From assembly GCF_014332695.1 (NCBI RefSeq), contig NZ_MBUA01000001.1, forward strand, positions 930,001 through 994,000: a stretch of 64,000 nucleotides of DNA. Direction: 5' to 3'. A model generated the notes under the pieces. The model made no database searches. It was not told the DNA's origin and worked only from the letters and a program-made list of their open reading frames with translations. A program made the position numbers and the translations under genes. Numbering within the stretch: the stretch's first letter is position 1; each line of letters starts with the position of its first letter. The stretch comes from Flavihumibacter stibioxidans (GTDB lineage: Bacteria > Bacteroidota > Bacteroidia > Chitinophagales > Chitinophagaceae). Of this stretch, positions 52,245-62,800 are shown piece by piece.

Positions 52245-53141
52245 ATGTCAACGTATTATAACAAAAACACGATTCTTTACCTCAATGGCCAATTTGTAAA
52301 AGCCAGTGAGGCAAATATTGACCTGTATAGTCAGTCAATGCATTATGGCTATGCGGTATTCGAAGGCATCCGCTCTTACCGGACAGCCAGCGGAGAAACC
52401 CGGATATTCAAGCCGGCAGAGCATTACGAGCGGCTGCAACGCTCCGCCATGGCCATGAATATGCCATATTCCTGGGGCGTGGAGGAGTTGACAGATGCCA
52501 CTTACAAAGTTTTGGAGGCCAACCATTTGCAGGATGCCTATATCAGGCCATTGGTATTTGCACCTGCCAACATGAGTTTCAGCCTCAATAAAGAATCCTA
52601 TCTCACCATCCAGGTATGGGCGATGGAACCCTTCCTGGGAGAAAACCTGTTGAATGTGATGGGTTCCTCTTTCCAGCGGCCCAATCCAAAAGGATTTCAT
52701 ATAGAAGCCAAAGCATCCGGGCACTATGTGAACTCGATCCTTGCCAGCCAGGAAGCAAAATCAAAGGGTTTTGATGAAGCCCTGCTTACAGACATGAATG
52801 GCTTTATCGCTGAAGGACCGGGAGCCAATGTGTTTTTCGAAAAAGACGGCAGGTTATTCACTCCGCCCGCAGGGAATATCCTACCCGGCATCACAAGGGC
52901 AACCGTGTTGGAATTATGCCACCATATGGGAATAGAAGTGGAACAGAAATTATTTACCGCTGAAGCCCTGAAAGGTTCCGATGCCGCTTTCTTTTGCGGT
53001 ACCGCCGCTGAAGTGATCGGCTGGAAAAGCTTTGACGGCGTTCCTTTTGCAAAAAACTGGAACGATTCCCTTGGCCGAAAAATCCAACTCGCCTATAAAG
53101 CTCTTGTTACAGAATCAATAACAGAACCTGTATCTGCCTGA
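52245..53141 (+). CDS. ilvE: Branched-chain amino acid aminotransferase
   Basis: 298 residues from the ATG at 52245 (MSTYYNKNTILYLNG). Longer frames overlap the terminator and the leader peptide. It is a PLP class IV aminotransferase that makes Leu, Ile and Val from the 2-oxo acids. The PLP lysine lies in the segment HIEAKASGHYVNSILASQEA, followed by GFIAEGPGANVFFEKDG, the phosphate-binding region. It is the first gene after the attenuator, so the whole ilv operon is under its control. Confidence 0.95.
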   Translation: MSTYYNKNTILYLNGQFVKASEANIDLYSQSMHYGYAVFEGIRSYRTASGETRIFKPAEHYERLQRSAMAMNMPYSWGVEELTDATYKVLEANHLQDAYIRPLVFAPANMSFSLNKESYLTIQVWAMEPFLGENLLNVMGSSFQRPNPKGFHIEAKASGHYVNSILASQEAKSKGFDEALLTDMNGFIAEGPGANVFFEKDGRLFTPPAGNILPGITRATVLELCHHMGIEVEQKLFTAEALKGSDAAFFCGTAAEVIGWKSFDGVPFAKNWNDSLGRKIQLAYKALVTESITEPVSA

Positions 53142-53171
53142 TAAAAAATTAATCAACAACCATATTTCTAC

Positions 53172-54857
53172 ATGTCAAACGAATTGAATAAATATTCCAA
53201 AACCCTTACACTGGACCCGACCCAACCTGCTGCACAGGCCATGTATTATGGCATTGGCCTTACTGATGAAGATCTTCAGAAAGCGCAGGTCGGTGTGGCA
53301 AGCATGGGTTACGACGGCAATACCTGTAACATGCACCTGAACGATCTGGCCAAACTGATCAAGGAAAGTGTATGGCAGAATGATATGGTTGGACTTACCT
53401 TCCATACCATTGGTGTAAGTGATGGTATGAGCAATGGCACGGATGGCATGCGTTACTCTCTTGTTAGTCGCGATATCATTGCCGATTCCATTGAAACTGT
53501 TTGTGGCGCGCAATACTATGATGCCGTTATTGCAGTGCCGGGTTGTGATAAAAACATGCCTGGTTCCATTATTGCAATGGGTAGACTAAACCGTCCGGCT
53601 ATTATGGTCTATGGTGGCACCATCGCTCCCGGGCATTATAAAGGCCAGGACCTGAACATTGTTTCGGCATTTGAAGCATTGGGACAAAAAATTGCGGGCC
53701 AGTTATCGGAAGCCGATTTCAAGGGTATTGTAAAACATTCCTGTCCGGGTGCCGGCGCTTGCGGAGGCATGTATACTGCCAACACCATGTCTTCAGCCAT
53801 TGAAGCACTTGGCATGAGTCTCCCCTACTCTTCTTCCAACCCGGCGCTCAGCGAGGAGAAAAAGAAAGAATGCATGGAAGCAGGAAAAGCCATCCGGCTT
53901 TTACTTGAAAAGGATATCAAACCCAGCGATATCATGACCCGTAAGGCATTTGAAAACGCTGTTACTGTCATCATGATCCTTGGAGGATCAACCAATGCGG
54001 TTTTACACCTCATAGCGATGGCAAAGAGCGTTGGTGTTTCGCTTACCCAGGATGATATCCAGGCCATCAGTGATAAGGTTCCGGTGCTGGCGGACTTCAA
54101 ACCAAGTGGTAAATACCTGATGCAGGACCTGCATGAACATGGTGGCATACCATCAGTGATGAAATACCTTTTACAAAATGGATTGCTGCATGGCGACTGC
54201 CTGACAGTTACCGGAAAAACCATTGCTGAAAACCTGGCTGCGGTTCCCGACCTGAATTTTGAAACCCAAAAGATCATCCGTCCGCTGGAACATCCATTGA
54301 AAGCAACAGGGCATCTCCAGATTCTTTATGGTAACCTGGCCGAAGGTGGCAGTGTGGCTAAAATCAGCGGCAAGGAAGGCGAAAATTTTGTTGGACCGGC
54401 GCGCGTCTTTGACGGCGAGCAGGAATTGATCGCAGGTATCAGCAGCGGAAGGGTTAAGCCCGGAGATGTTGTAGTGATCCGCTATGTAGGGCCCAAAGGT
54501 GGGCCAGGAATGCCGGAAATGCTGAAACCGACATCCGCCATCATTGGTGCCGGTCTGGGTAAATCCGTTGCATTGATCACAGATGGCCGCTTCAGTGGCG
54601 GCACACATGGATTCGTCGTCGGACACATCACGCCTGAAGCATACGATGGCGGGTTGATTGCATTGGTCCATGACGACGATACCATTGAGCTCGATGCAGT
54701 GAACAACACCATCAATCTCAAGGTTGCACAGGACGTGATCGAAAGCAGAAAAGCAACCTGGTCGAAACCATCATTAAAAGCAAACAAAGGAATTCTATAT
54801 AAATATGCAAAGCACGTTAAGTCAGCCGCAGACGGCTGCGTTACCGACGAAGACTGA
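53172..54857 (+). CDS. ilvD: Dihydroxy-acid dehydratase
   Basis: 561 residues. It dehydrates 2,3-dihydroxy acids to 2-oxo acids, the third step of Ile/Val synthesis. The Fe-S and active-site motifs are present: [16 protein letters not shown] and [20 protein letters not shown]. The 3' end overlaps the ilvB start by 53 bases (54805-54857), an unusually long overlap in a different frame. Start ATG at 53172, 30 bases after ilvE. Confidence 0.97.
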   Translation: MSNELNKYSKTLTLDPTQPAAQAMYYGIGLTDEDLQKAQVGVASMGYDGNTCNMHLNDLAKLIKESVWQNDMVGLTFHTIGVSDGMSNGTDGMRYSLVSRDIIADSIETVCGAQYYDAVIAVPGCDKNMPGSIIAMGRLNRPAIMVYGGTIAPGHYKGQDLNIVSAFEALGQKIAGQLSEADFKGIVKHSCPGAGACGGMYTANTMSSAIEALGMSLPYSSSNPALSEEKKKECMEAGKAIRLLLEKDIKPSDIMTRKAFENAVTVIMILGGSTNAVLHLIAMAKSVGVSLTQDDIQAISDKVPVLADFKPSGKYLMQDLHEHGGIPSVMKYLLQNGLLHGDCLTVTGKTIAENLAAVPDLNFETQKIIRPLEHPLKATGHLQILYGNLAEGGSVAKISGKEGENFVGPARVFDGEQELIAGISSGRVKPGDVVVIRYVGPKGGPGMPEMLKPTSAIIGAGLGKSVALITDGRFSGGTHGFVVGHITPEAYDGGLIALVHDDDTIELDAVNNTINLKVAQDVIESRKATWSKPSLKANKGILYKYAKHVKSAADGCVTDED

Positions 54858-56544
54858 GAACATCAGCGGATCCCAGGCAGTACTGGAAGCATTGGTGGCA
54901 GAAGGCGTTAAAACTATATTCGGTTATCCGGGCGGGGCCATCATGCCTATTTATGATGCGTTGTATGATTACAGCGAGAAACTGGAACATATCCTGGTAA
55001 GGCATGAACAGGGAGGCATACACGCAGCCCAGGGATTTGCCCGCACATCGGGTGAAGTGGGTGTGGTATTTGCCACCAGTGGTCCGGGTGCCACCAATCT
55101 GGTTACCGGATTGGCAGATGCCATGATCGACTCTACTCCTATTGTAGCGATCACCGGGCAGGTGTTTGCACACCTTCTTGGTACGGATGCATTCCAGGAA
55201 ACTGATGTGATCAATATTACCACACCGGTAACCAAATGGAATTACCAGGTGACCGATGCAACGGAAATCCCCCATGTACTCGCCAAGGCATTTTATATTG
55301 CCCGCAGCGGCAGGCCGGGCCCCGTATTGATCGATATCACCAAGAATGCACAGCTGCAGAAATTCGATTACGAAGGGTACAAGGCCTGTGACCATATCAG
55401 GAGTTACCGGCCCAAACCTGTTGTCAGAAAAGAATTCATCAGGGAAGCTGCCAAACTGATTAATGAGGCCAAACAGCCATTTGTTATTTTTGGCCAGGGA
55501 GTGATCCTTGGTAAGGCAGAAAAGGAGTTTCTTCAATTCATTGAAAAAGCAGGTATTCCTTCCGCCTGGACCATCATGGGTATGAGTGCCATCCCTACCG
55601 ATCATCCGCTGGCTGTTGGCATGCTTGGCATGCATGGCAACTATGGCCCTAACGTACTCACCAACGAATGTGATGTACTCATTGCCGTGGGTATGCGCTT
55701 TGATGACCGTGTAACGGGCCGCCTGGATAAATATGCAAAGCAGGCAAAGCTTATTCATCTCGACATCGATCCGTCTGAGATCGACAAGAACGTAAAAACA
55801 ACTGTCCCTGTCTGGGGTGATTGCAAAGAAACTTTACCGATCCTGACAGGGCTGATTGAACAAAAAGTATATCCACAATGGTTGCAACGTTTCCGTGATT
55901 TCGAACTGCAGGAAAAGGAAACATGTGTGGAGCCCGAGCTGAACCCGACCAGCGATAATATGACCATGGGTGAAGTAATCAGAACCCTGAATGAATTATC
56001 CGGCGGCAATGCAGTTATAGTGACGGACGTGGGACAGCACCAGATGGTAGCCTGCAGATATGCTAAATTCAACCAGTCAAAGAGCAATATTACTTCGGGA
56101 GGATTAGGAACCATGGGCTTTGCATTGCCGGCAGCCATTGGCGCTAAATACGGAGCACCGGATAGAACCGTAGTGGCTGTAATAGGTGACGGCGGTTTCC
56201 AGATGACAATCCAGGAACTGGGTACCATCATGCAAAGCAATGTGGATGTAAAGATCCTGATCCTGAACAACCATTTTCTTGGAATGGTTCGCCAGTGGCA
56301 GCAGTTATTCCATGACAAGCGATACTCCTTTGTGAACATCGCGAGTCCCGATTTTGTACAGGTTGCAAAAGGATATGGTATTGATGGGAAAAGCATCAGC
56401 GAAAGAAAAGATCTTCAGACTGCCATGCAGGAAATGCTCCACCATAAAGGAGCCTACCTGCTGGAAGTAAATGTAGGTAAAGAGAACAACGTATTCCCAA
56501 TGGTGCCGCAGGGATGCAGTGTTGCGGAGATCAGGCTGAGGTAG
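54805..56544 (+). CDS. ilvB: Acetolactate synthase large subunit
   Basis: 579 residues. A thiamine-diphosphate enzyme that condenses two pyruvates, or pyruvate and 2-oxobutyrate. The catalytic glutamate lies in [18 protein letters not shown]. The FAD-domain region is central, and the thiamine/Mg motif [17 protein letters not shown] is near the C-terminus. The ATG at 54805 lies inside ilvD. No other in-frame ATG precedes the conserved [14 protein letters not shown], so the overlap is real. Its stop codon is directly followed by an array of 7-base units. Confidence 0.96.
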   Translation: MQSTLSQPQTAALPTKTENISGSQAVLEALVAEGVKTIFGYPGGAIMPIYDALYDYSEKLEHILVRHEQGGIHAAQGFARTSGEVGVVFATSGPGATNLVTGLADAMIDSTPIVAITGQVFAHLLGTDAFQETDVINITTPVTKWNYQVTDATEIPHVLAKAFYIARSGRPGPVLIDITKNAQLQKFDYEGYKACDHIRSYRPKPVVRKEFIREAAKLINEAKQPFVIFGQGVILGKAEKEFLQFIEKAGIPSAWTIMGMSAIPTDHPLAVGMLGMHGNYGPNVLTNECDVLIAVGMRFDDRVTGRLDKYAKQAKLIHLDIDPSEIDKNVKTTVPVWGDCKETLPILTGLIEQKVYPQWLQRFRDFELQEKETCVEPELNPTSDNMTMGEVIRTLNELSGGNAVIVTDVGQHQMVACRYAKFNQSKSNITSGGLGTMGFALPAAIGAKYGAPDRTVVAVIGDGGFQMTIQELGTIMQSNVDVKILILNNHFLGMVRQWQQLFHDKRYSFVNIASPDFVQVAKGYGIDGKSISERKDLQTAMQEMLHHKGAYLLEVNVGKENNVFPMVPQGCSVAEIRLR

Positions 56545-56572
56545 TGAATAGTGAATGGTGAATAGTGAAACC
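56537..56572 (+). repeat. Heptamer/octamer array B at the ilvB stop
   Basis: TGAGGTAG, then TGAATAG, TGAATGG, TGAATAG, TGAAACC. The TAG in the first unit is the ilvB stop codon. The spacing of 7 puts TGA in all three reading frames within 21 bases. Confidence 0.75.
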
Positions 56573-56607
56573 AGATTTTTTTTTCGAATCGCAAAAAACA
56601 TCAAACA

Positions 56608-57198
56608 ATGACCAAGCAAGAATATACCATAACCGTTTACACCGAAAACCAGATAGGCCTGCTGAACCGCATTGCCATTATGTTTTCACGGAGGAAAATC
56701 AATATTGAAAGCCTGAATACATCACCCAGTGAGGTGGAAGGTATACATCGATTTACAATCGTCATCCACGAGGTGGAAGAAGTGGTGAAGAAACTGGTTC
56801 GCCAGATCGAAAAACAGGTGGAAGTATTAAAAGCCTATTATAATAACAATGAAGAACTCATCTGGCAGGAAATGGCGCTTTATAAAGTGTCAACTGATGA
56901 GATCGCAGAAAAGGTAAAAGTGGAAAGGCTGCTGCGCGAATATGGTGCAAGGGCGGTGGTGATCAGAAAAGACTATACCGTTTTTGAAACCACCGGCCAC
57001 CGCGAAGAAACAGACAAGCTGATCAGGGTACTGGAACCCTTTGGCCTGATTGAGTTTGTGCGAAGCGCGAGAATTGCCATTATAAAAGCAAGCCGTGGTT
57101 TTCATGAAAAAATCCGCGAGTTCGAGCAACACGAACCCAGTGAACAGGTAATTGAAAACGAATTCCTGGACAAACAGCAGGAAGTGTTCTCCATGTGA
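56608..57198 (+). CDS. ilvN: Acetolactate synthase small (regulatory) subunit
   Basis: 196 residues. The N-terminal ACT domain (YTENQIGLLNRIAIMFSRRK, then INIESLNTSPSEVEGIHRFT) binds valine and regulates IlvB. A second conserved domain follows to the end (LREYGARAVVIRKDYTVFET). The length is a little above the E. coli IlvN/IlvH range but normal for Bacteroidota. Its stop TGA is the first unit of the array at 57196-57224. Confidence 0.93.
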   Translation: MTKQEYTITVYTENQIGLLNRIAIMFSRRKINIESLNTSPSEVEGIHRFTIVIHEVEEVVKKLVRQIEKQVEVLKAYYNNNEELIWQEMALYKVSTDEIAEKVKVERLLREYGARAVVIRKDYTVFETTGHREETDKLIRVLEPFGLIEFVRSARIAIIKASRGFHEKIREFEQHEPSEQVIENEFLDKQQEVFSM

Positions 57199-57224
57199 AA
57201 TGGTGAATGGTGAATTGTAAATAA
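57196..57224 (+). repeat. Octamer/heptamer array C starting at the ilvN stop
   Basis: TGAAATGG, TGAATGG, TGAATTG, TAAATAA. The first TGA is the ilvN stop codon. It fills most of the gap to ilvC (ATG 57253). Confidence 0.75.
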
Positions 57225-57252
57225 TCTTTCAAGCAATAACAAACCCAAAAAA

Positions 57253-58311
57253 ATGGCAAAATTAAATTTCGGCGGTGTAGAAGAAAATGTAGTAACCCGC
57301 GAAGAGTTTCCTTTAGCGAAAGCACAGGAAGTTTTAAAAAATGAGACTGTAGCTGTTATCGGTTATGGTGTACAGGGCCCCGGCCAGGCATTGAACCAGC
57401 GTGATAACGGTATCAATGTAATAGTAGGTCAGCGTAAAAATTCAAAGAGCTGGGACAAAGCCGTTGCAGACGGATTCGTTCCAGGTGAAACACTGTTCGA
57501 TATTGAAGAAGCTTTACAACGCGGCACCATCATTTGTTACCTGCTGAGTGATGCTGCACAGATCGCCCTGTGGCCAACCGTAAAAAAATACCTGACCCCC
57601 GGAAAGGCTCTGTATTTCTCTCACGGTTTTGGAATCACTTTCAACGAGCAGACCGGCATCATTCCCCCGGCCGATGTGGACGTATTCCTGGTTGCACCCA
57701 AAGGAAGCGGTACATCACTTCGCCGCATGTTCCTGCAGGGTCGTGGACTGAACAGTTCCTATGCCATTTTCCAGGATGCAACCGGAAAGGCAAAAGAAAG
57801 GGTAATTGCCCTGGGCATAGCTGTAGGCAGCGGTTACCTCTTTGAAACCGATTTCAAAAAAGAAGTATACTCTGACCTTACCGGTGAAAGAGGAACCCTG
57901 ATGGGTGCCATCCAGGGAATTTTCGCAGCGCAGTACCAGGTATTACGCGACAAAGGACATACCCCCAGTGAAGCATTCAACGAAACTGTTGAGGAACTGA
58001 CACAGTCACTGATGCCGCTGGTGGCAGAAAACGGAATGGACTGGATGTATGCCAACTGTTCTACAACAGCGCAGCGCGGAGCACTGGACTGGTGGAAGAA
58101 ATTCCGCGACGCAACAGCCCCCGTATTCAAAGAGCTGTATGAAAGTGTGGCAACCGGCAAGGAATCACAGCGCTCTATCGACAGCAACTCTCAGCCCGAC
58201 TACCGCGAAAAGCTGGAAGAGGAATTGAAAGAACTGCGTGAAAGCGAAATGTGGCAGGCTGGCAAAACAGTTCGCAGCCTCCGTCCTGAAAACCAGGCAG
58301 GAAAAGCATAA
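57253..58311 (+). CDS. ilvC: Ketol-acid reductoisomerase
   Basis: 352 residues, class I length. It converts acetolactate to the dihydroxy acid with NADPH and Mg. The dinucleotide-binding region reads VIGYGVQGPGQALNQRDNG, a variant of the usual GYGSQGHAHALN motif. The second half carries the knotted catalytic domain (SDLTGERGTLMGAIQGIFAA, LDWWKKFRDATAP). The start is MAKLNFGGVEENV. Confidence 0.96.
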   Translation: MAKLNFGGVEENVVTREEFPLAKAQEVLKNETVAVIGYGVQGPGQALNQRDNGINVIVGQRKNSKSWDKAVADGFVPGETLFDIEEALQRGTIICYLLSDAAQIALWPTVKKYLTPGKALYFSHGFGITFNEQTGIIPPADVDVFLVAPKGSGTSLRRMFLQGRGLNSSYAIFQDATGKAKERVIALGIAVGSGYLFETDFKKEVYSDLTGERGTLMGAIQGIFAAQYQVLRDKGHTPSEAFNETVEELTQSLMPLVAENGMDWMYANCSTTAQRGALDWWKKFRDATAPVFKELYESVATGKESQRSIDSNSQPDYREKLEEELKELRESEMWQAGKTVRSLRPENQAGKA

Positions 58312-58323
58312 TGATATCAGGGA

Positions 58324-58450
58324 TTTATGGTCAATGGTGAATGGGTGATTGAGTCAATCGGCAGCCCATTTACCATTGACTTATTCACCCATTCATCCAT
58401 TCACCCATTCACCATTAACCAATTGACCATTCACCATTTGCCCCATTCCC
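58324..58450. repeat. Inverted octamer arrays D between ilvC and ilvA
   Basis: On the plus strand at 58331-58361: TCAATGG, TGAATGGG, TGATTGAG, TCAATCGG. From about 58365 to 58450 the same unit runs on the minus strand (TGAATGG, TCAATTGG, TTAATGG, TGAATGGG, TGAATGGA, TGAATGGG, TGAATAAG, TCAATGG and TAAATGGG). The two arms can fold into a long hairpin. In the plus direction the second arm has no stops, which keeps the ilvA frame open. Confidence 0.75.
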
Positions 58451-59676
58451 TCGACTTCCACAAAGCAGCTTTCCGGATAAAGAAAGTGGTTAAAAAAACA
58501 CCCCTGACCTTTAACCAGAACCTGTCGCGCATGTTTGGCTGTAATGTGTATCTGAAGCGGGAGGATCTGCAGGTGGTGAGAAGCTACAAACTCCGCGGCG
58601 CTTACAATATGATGAGCAGCCTTCCCCCGGAACAATTACAGAAAGGGGTTGTTTGCGCCAGTGCCGGCAACCATGCGCAGGGATTTGCTTACAGTTGTAA
58701 AAAACTGAAAGCAAAGGGTGTCGTTTTCATGCCGATCATCACTCCAAACCAGAAGGTAAAGCAAACTAAAATGTTTGGGGAGAACTGGATTGAGATCAAA
58801 CTGGTGGGTGATACATTTGACGACTGCGCCTTTGCAGCAAAAGCCTTTACGGAAGAACATGGAATGACCTTTATCCCTCCCTTCGACGACGAAAAAATCA
58901 TAGAAGGCCAGGGCACCGTAGGGGTTGAAATTCTGGAAGAACTACCCGAAATAGATTATGTGTTCATACCGGTTGGCGGAGGCGGACTGGCAGCCGGGGT
59001 AGGCAGTTACCTGAAAACCTATTCTCCCAAAACCAAGATCATTGGTGTTGAGCCCGAAGGCGCACCTTCCATGACCCGAGCCCTCGAAAAGGGAGAACCG
59101 GTAACCGTGGAAAACATTGAGCGGTTTGTTGACGGCGCCGCTGTAAAACGAGTGGGCGACAAAACTTTTAAAATCTGCCGTGAAGTGCTGGACGATATGC
59201 TGCTGGTGCCCGAAGGCAAGGTCTGCTCCGTAATCCTGAGATTATACAATGAAGACGCCATCGTGGTGGAACCCGCAGGCGCTTTGTCCATAGCCGCACT
59301 TGACCAGTACGCCGACAGAATTGCAGGCAAAAACATAGTCTGCATCATCAGCGGCAGCAACAATGATATCGACCGTATGCAGGAAATCAAGGAAAGATCA
59401 CTGCAATATGAAGGACTGAAACATTATTTCCTGATCCGTTTTGCCCAGAGACCGGGCGCATTGAAAGAATTTGTAAATTTTGTACTGGGACCCAACGACG
59501 ATATTACCCGGTTCGAATACATGCAAAAACATAACAAGGAAACAGGTCCCGCCCTGGTAGGAATTGAATTGCAAAGCCGTTCCGATTACGAAGTTCTCCT
59601 GGGAAACATGGCGCGCTACAATATCAATTATACCGAACTGAATAAAGATGATAACCTGTTCGGCTACCTGGTGTAA
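58327..59676 (+). CDS. ilvA: Threonine ammonia-lyase (threonine dehydratase)
   Basis: 449 residues from the ATG at 58327. It makes 2-oxobutyrate from threonine for isoleucine synthesis. The PLP lysine motif is KREDLQVVRSYKLRGAYN, the glycine loop is PVGGGGLAAGVGSYL, and a C-terminal ACT-like domain (HYFLIRFAQRPGALKEFVNF) is present. The first 40 residues are a translation of the octamer arrays and have no family match. A TTG at 58438 gives MPHSLDFHKAAFRIKK, close to the normal N-terminus, and may be the true start. It closes the ilv operon. Confidence 0.92.
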   Translation: MVNGEWVIESIGSPFTIDLFTHSSIHPFTINQLTIHHLPHSLDFHKAAFRIKKVVKKTPLTFNQNLSRMFGCNVYLKREDLQVVRSYKLRGAYNMMSSLPPEQLQKGVVCASAGNHAQGFAYSCKKLKAKGVVFMPIITPNQKVKQTKMFGENWIEIKLVGDTFDDCAFAAKAFTEEHGMTFIPPFDDEKIIEGQGTVGVEILEELPEIDYVFIPVGGGGLAAGVGSYLKTYSPKTKIIGVEPEGAPSMTRALEKGEPVTVENIERFVDGAAVKRVGDKTFKICREVLDDMLLVPEGKVCSVILRLYNEDAIVVEPAGALSIAALDQYADRIAGKNIVCIISGSNNDIDRMQEIKERSLQYEGLKHYFLIRFAQRPGALKEFVNFVLGPNDDITRFEYMQKHNKETGPALVGIELQSRSDYEVLLGNMARYNINYTELNKDDNLFGYLV

Positions 59677-59880
59677 CAACAGCCTCCTGCCACCAATGGA
59701 ACCAGGCTCTGGCTTGGTATACCAGGGATCCGGAGTCCGGCTAAAAAATATTACAACTGTAAAATTTACCCGTTTTTTCAATTTTTTGTTGTATATTCAT
59801 AGCCTGCTTGCTAGATATATTAAATTCCATATAGGAAACAGCATATTTTATTGAAAAATTTCTAAACTGCATTATCAACG

Positions 59881-62800
59881 ATGGCAAGCAATCAGGGTTT
59901 ATACCACCCCTCCTTTGAGCACGACGCCTGTGGAATTGGTTTCGTAGCCAACATTAAGAGCAACAAATCTCACCAGATTATTTCCGATGCACTTACCATT
60001 CTGGAAAACATGGAACACAGGGGCGCCTGTGGTTGTGAGGTAAATACCGGCGATGGCGCAGGAATCATGATCCAGACCCCGCATGAGTTTTATTTTGACG
60101 AATGCGTTAAACTGGGCATTCACCTGCCCTCATTCGGCAAGTATGGTGTAGGTGTGTTGTTTTTCCCCCGCGAAATCAGGCTAAGGGAAGAATGTCGCGA
60201 CATATTTAACCGTGCTGCGGAAAAGCTTGGACTGGATGTAATCGGCTACAGGAAAGTACCTGTTAACACCGAAGGTATCGGCCCCACCGCGCTCAGTGTT
60301 GAACCGGAAATGGAGCATGTGTTCATTGCATGTCCCGACCATATCAACAACCCCGATGATTTTGAGCGTAAACTGTTTATCCTGCGCAATTATGCCAGCC
60401 ATACCATCAACAATACAGTAAAGAAAGATGCCATCGGTTTTTATATCGCATCGCTTTCCTACAAAACAGTAATCTATAAAGGTCAGCTGACCAGCCACCA
60501 GGTCAGGGAATACTTTCCTGATTTGAGCGACAAAAGAATGGTAAGTGCTTTCGGACTGGTTCACTCCCGTTTTGCTACCAACACCTTCCCTTCCTGGAAA
60601 CTGGCACAGCCTTTCCGTTATATGGCACACAATGGTGAGATCAATACGCTTCAGGGTAACCTTAACTGGCTGCGCACCAGCGAAAAAGGCTTTACTTCCC
60701 CGTATTTTACCAAGGAAGAAATGGACATGCTGCTGCCGATTGTAACAGAAGGCCAATCAGACAGTGCATGTCTCGACAATATGATTGAACTGCTGACGCT
60801 CACCGGTCGCTCCCTGCCACATGTTATGATGATGCTGATCCCGGAAGCCTGGGATGGCAACGAGCATATGGACCCGGTGAAAAAAGCTTTTTACGAATTC
60901 CATGCTGCTTTCATGGAGCCATGGGACGGTCCTGCATCAATCTCATTTACCGATGGGAAAATTATTGGCGCCACCCTCGACAGGAACGGTCTGCGCCCTT
61001 CACGATATGCTGTAACCACTGATGACCGGGTGATCATGGCTTCGGAAACCGGCGCATTGCCTGTAGATCCTGCCCTCATCAAGGAAAAAGGCCGCCTGCA
61101 ACCGGGAAAAATGTTTGTAGTGGACCTGGAACAGGGACGCATCATCAGCGATGAAGAACTAAAACAACAGATATGCTCCCAAAAGCCTTATGCAGAATGG
61201 CTGAATAAATATAAGATCAGGATGGAAGAACTGCCTGAACCAAGGGTACTCTTCACCCATCTGGAGCACGACCAGGTGTTCAAATACCAGAAAGCATTTG
61301 GCTATTCTACAGAAGACCTGGAAACAATCATTGCCCCAATGGCAGTTGATGGAAAGGAACCAATTGGTTCAATGGGCACCGACACTCCACTTGCTGTATT
61401 GAGTGACCAGCCCCAACACATCAGCAGCTATTTCAAGCAATTATTCGCACAGGTAACCAATCCGCCAATCGATCCAATCCGTGAAAGACTGGTGATGTCA
61501 CTGGCTACCTTCGTTGGCAACAATGGAAACCTGCTGTCGGAAGATCCGCTGGCAGCCCACAGTGTAGCCCTGAAGCATCCTGTGCTCAATAACCACGAAC
61601 TGGAAAAGATAAGAAGTATCGACACGGGTATTTTCCAGGCAAAAACATTACAGTGTTATTTCCGTGCCGATGGCAAACCAGGTTCAATGCAAAAAGCGCT
61701 GGACAGGATCTGCCGTTATGCAGTGGACGCCGTTCAGGATGGATTTGAAGTACTGATCCTTTCAGATCGTGCCATCGATTCTGACCACGCCCCCATTCCG
61801 TCACTTTTATCTACTGCAGCTATACACCACCACCTCATCCGGAAAGGATTCCGTGGACAGGTCGGGTTGGTTGTAGAAGCCGGTGATGTATGGGAAGTGC
61901 ATCATTTCGCCTGCCTGATCGGATTCGGTGCCACCGCCATCAACCCCTACCTGGCATTGTCAACCATCCGCGACATGAAGCTGATGGACAAAATGGAAAC
62001 AACACTTGACCCCGACCAGTTGAAGAAAAACTATATCAAGGCGGTTAATGAAGGTCTGCTGAAAGTGTTTTCAAAGATGGGTATCTCCACACTTCAGTCA
62101 TACCAGGGCGCACAGATCTTTGAAATTATCGGGATCAACAAAACCGTGGTAGATAAATATTTCACAGGAGCCACTTCGCGTATTGAAGGCATGGGCCTCG
62201 ATGAGATCGCGAAAGAAGCGCTGGCAAAGCATTTCCTGGCATTCAGCAAAAAAGATATCCCGGTAGATCGTTTACCCGTTGGCGGTATTTACCAATGGAA
62301 ACGCAAAGGGGAAGCGCACCTGTTCAACCCACAGACCATTCACCTGCTTCAGTACGCTACCAGGATGAATGATTACAATACTTACAAGAAATATTCAAAA
62401 CTGGTAGATGACCAGGGGCTGAAAGCCACTACCCTCAGAAGCCAGTTACAATTCAAGAATAACAGGCCTTCTATTCCGATTGAAGAAGTGGAATCTGCAG
62501 ACAGCATCATGAAACGTTTTGCAACAGGTGCGATGAGCTTTGGTTCTATTTCGCATGAAGCCCATTCCACACTGGCAATTGCCATGAACCGCATCGGAGC
62601 AAAAAGTAATACCGGCGAGGGTGGTGAAGATGATATGCGCTACCAGGCCCTACCCAACGGCGATTCTATGAAAAGCGCCATCAAGCAGGTAGCATCAGGA
62701 AGGTTTGGGGTAACAAGTTATTACCTCACCATGGCCGATGAACTGCAGATTAAAATGGCGCAGGGTGCAAAACCCGGCGAAGGCGGTCAGTTACCCGGAC

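Noticed and set aside
59677-59880. Promoter or attenuator for gltB
   Set aside because: TATATTCA-like sequences are present, but no good match to TAnnTTTG and no strong hairpin were seen.
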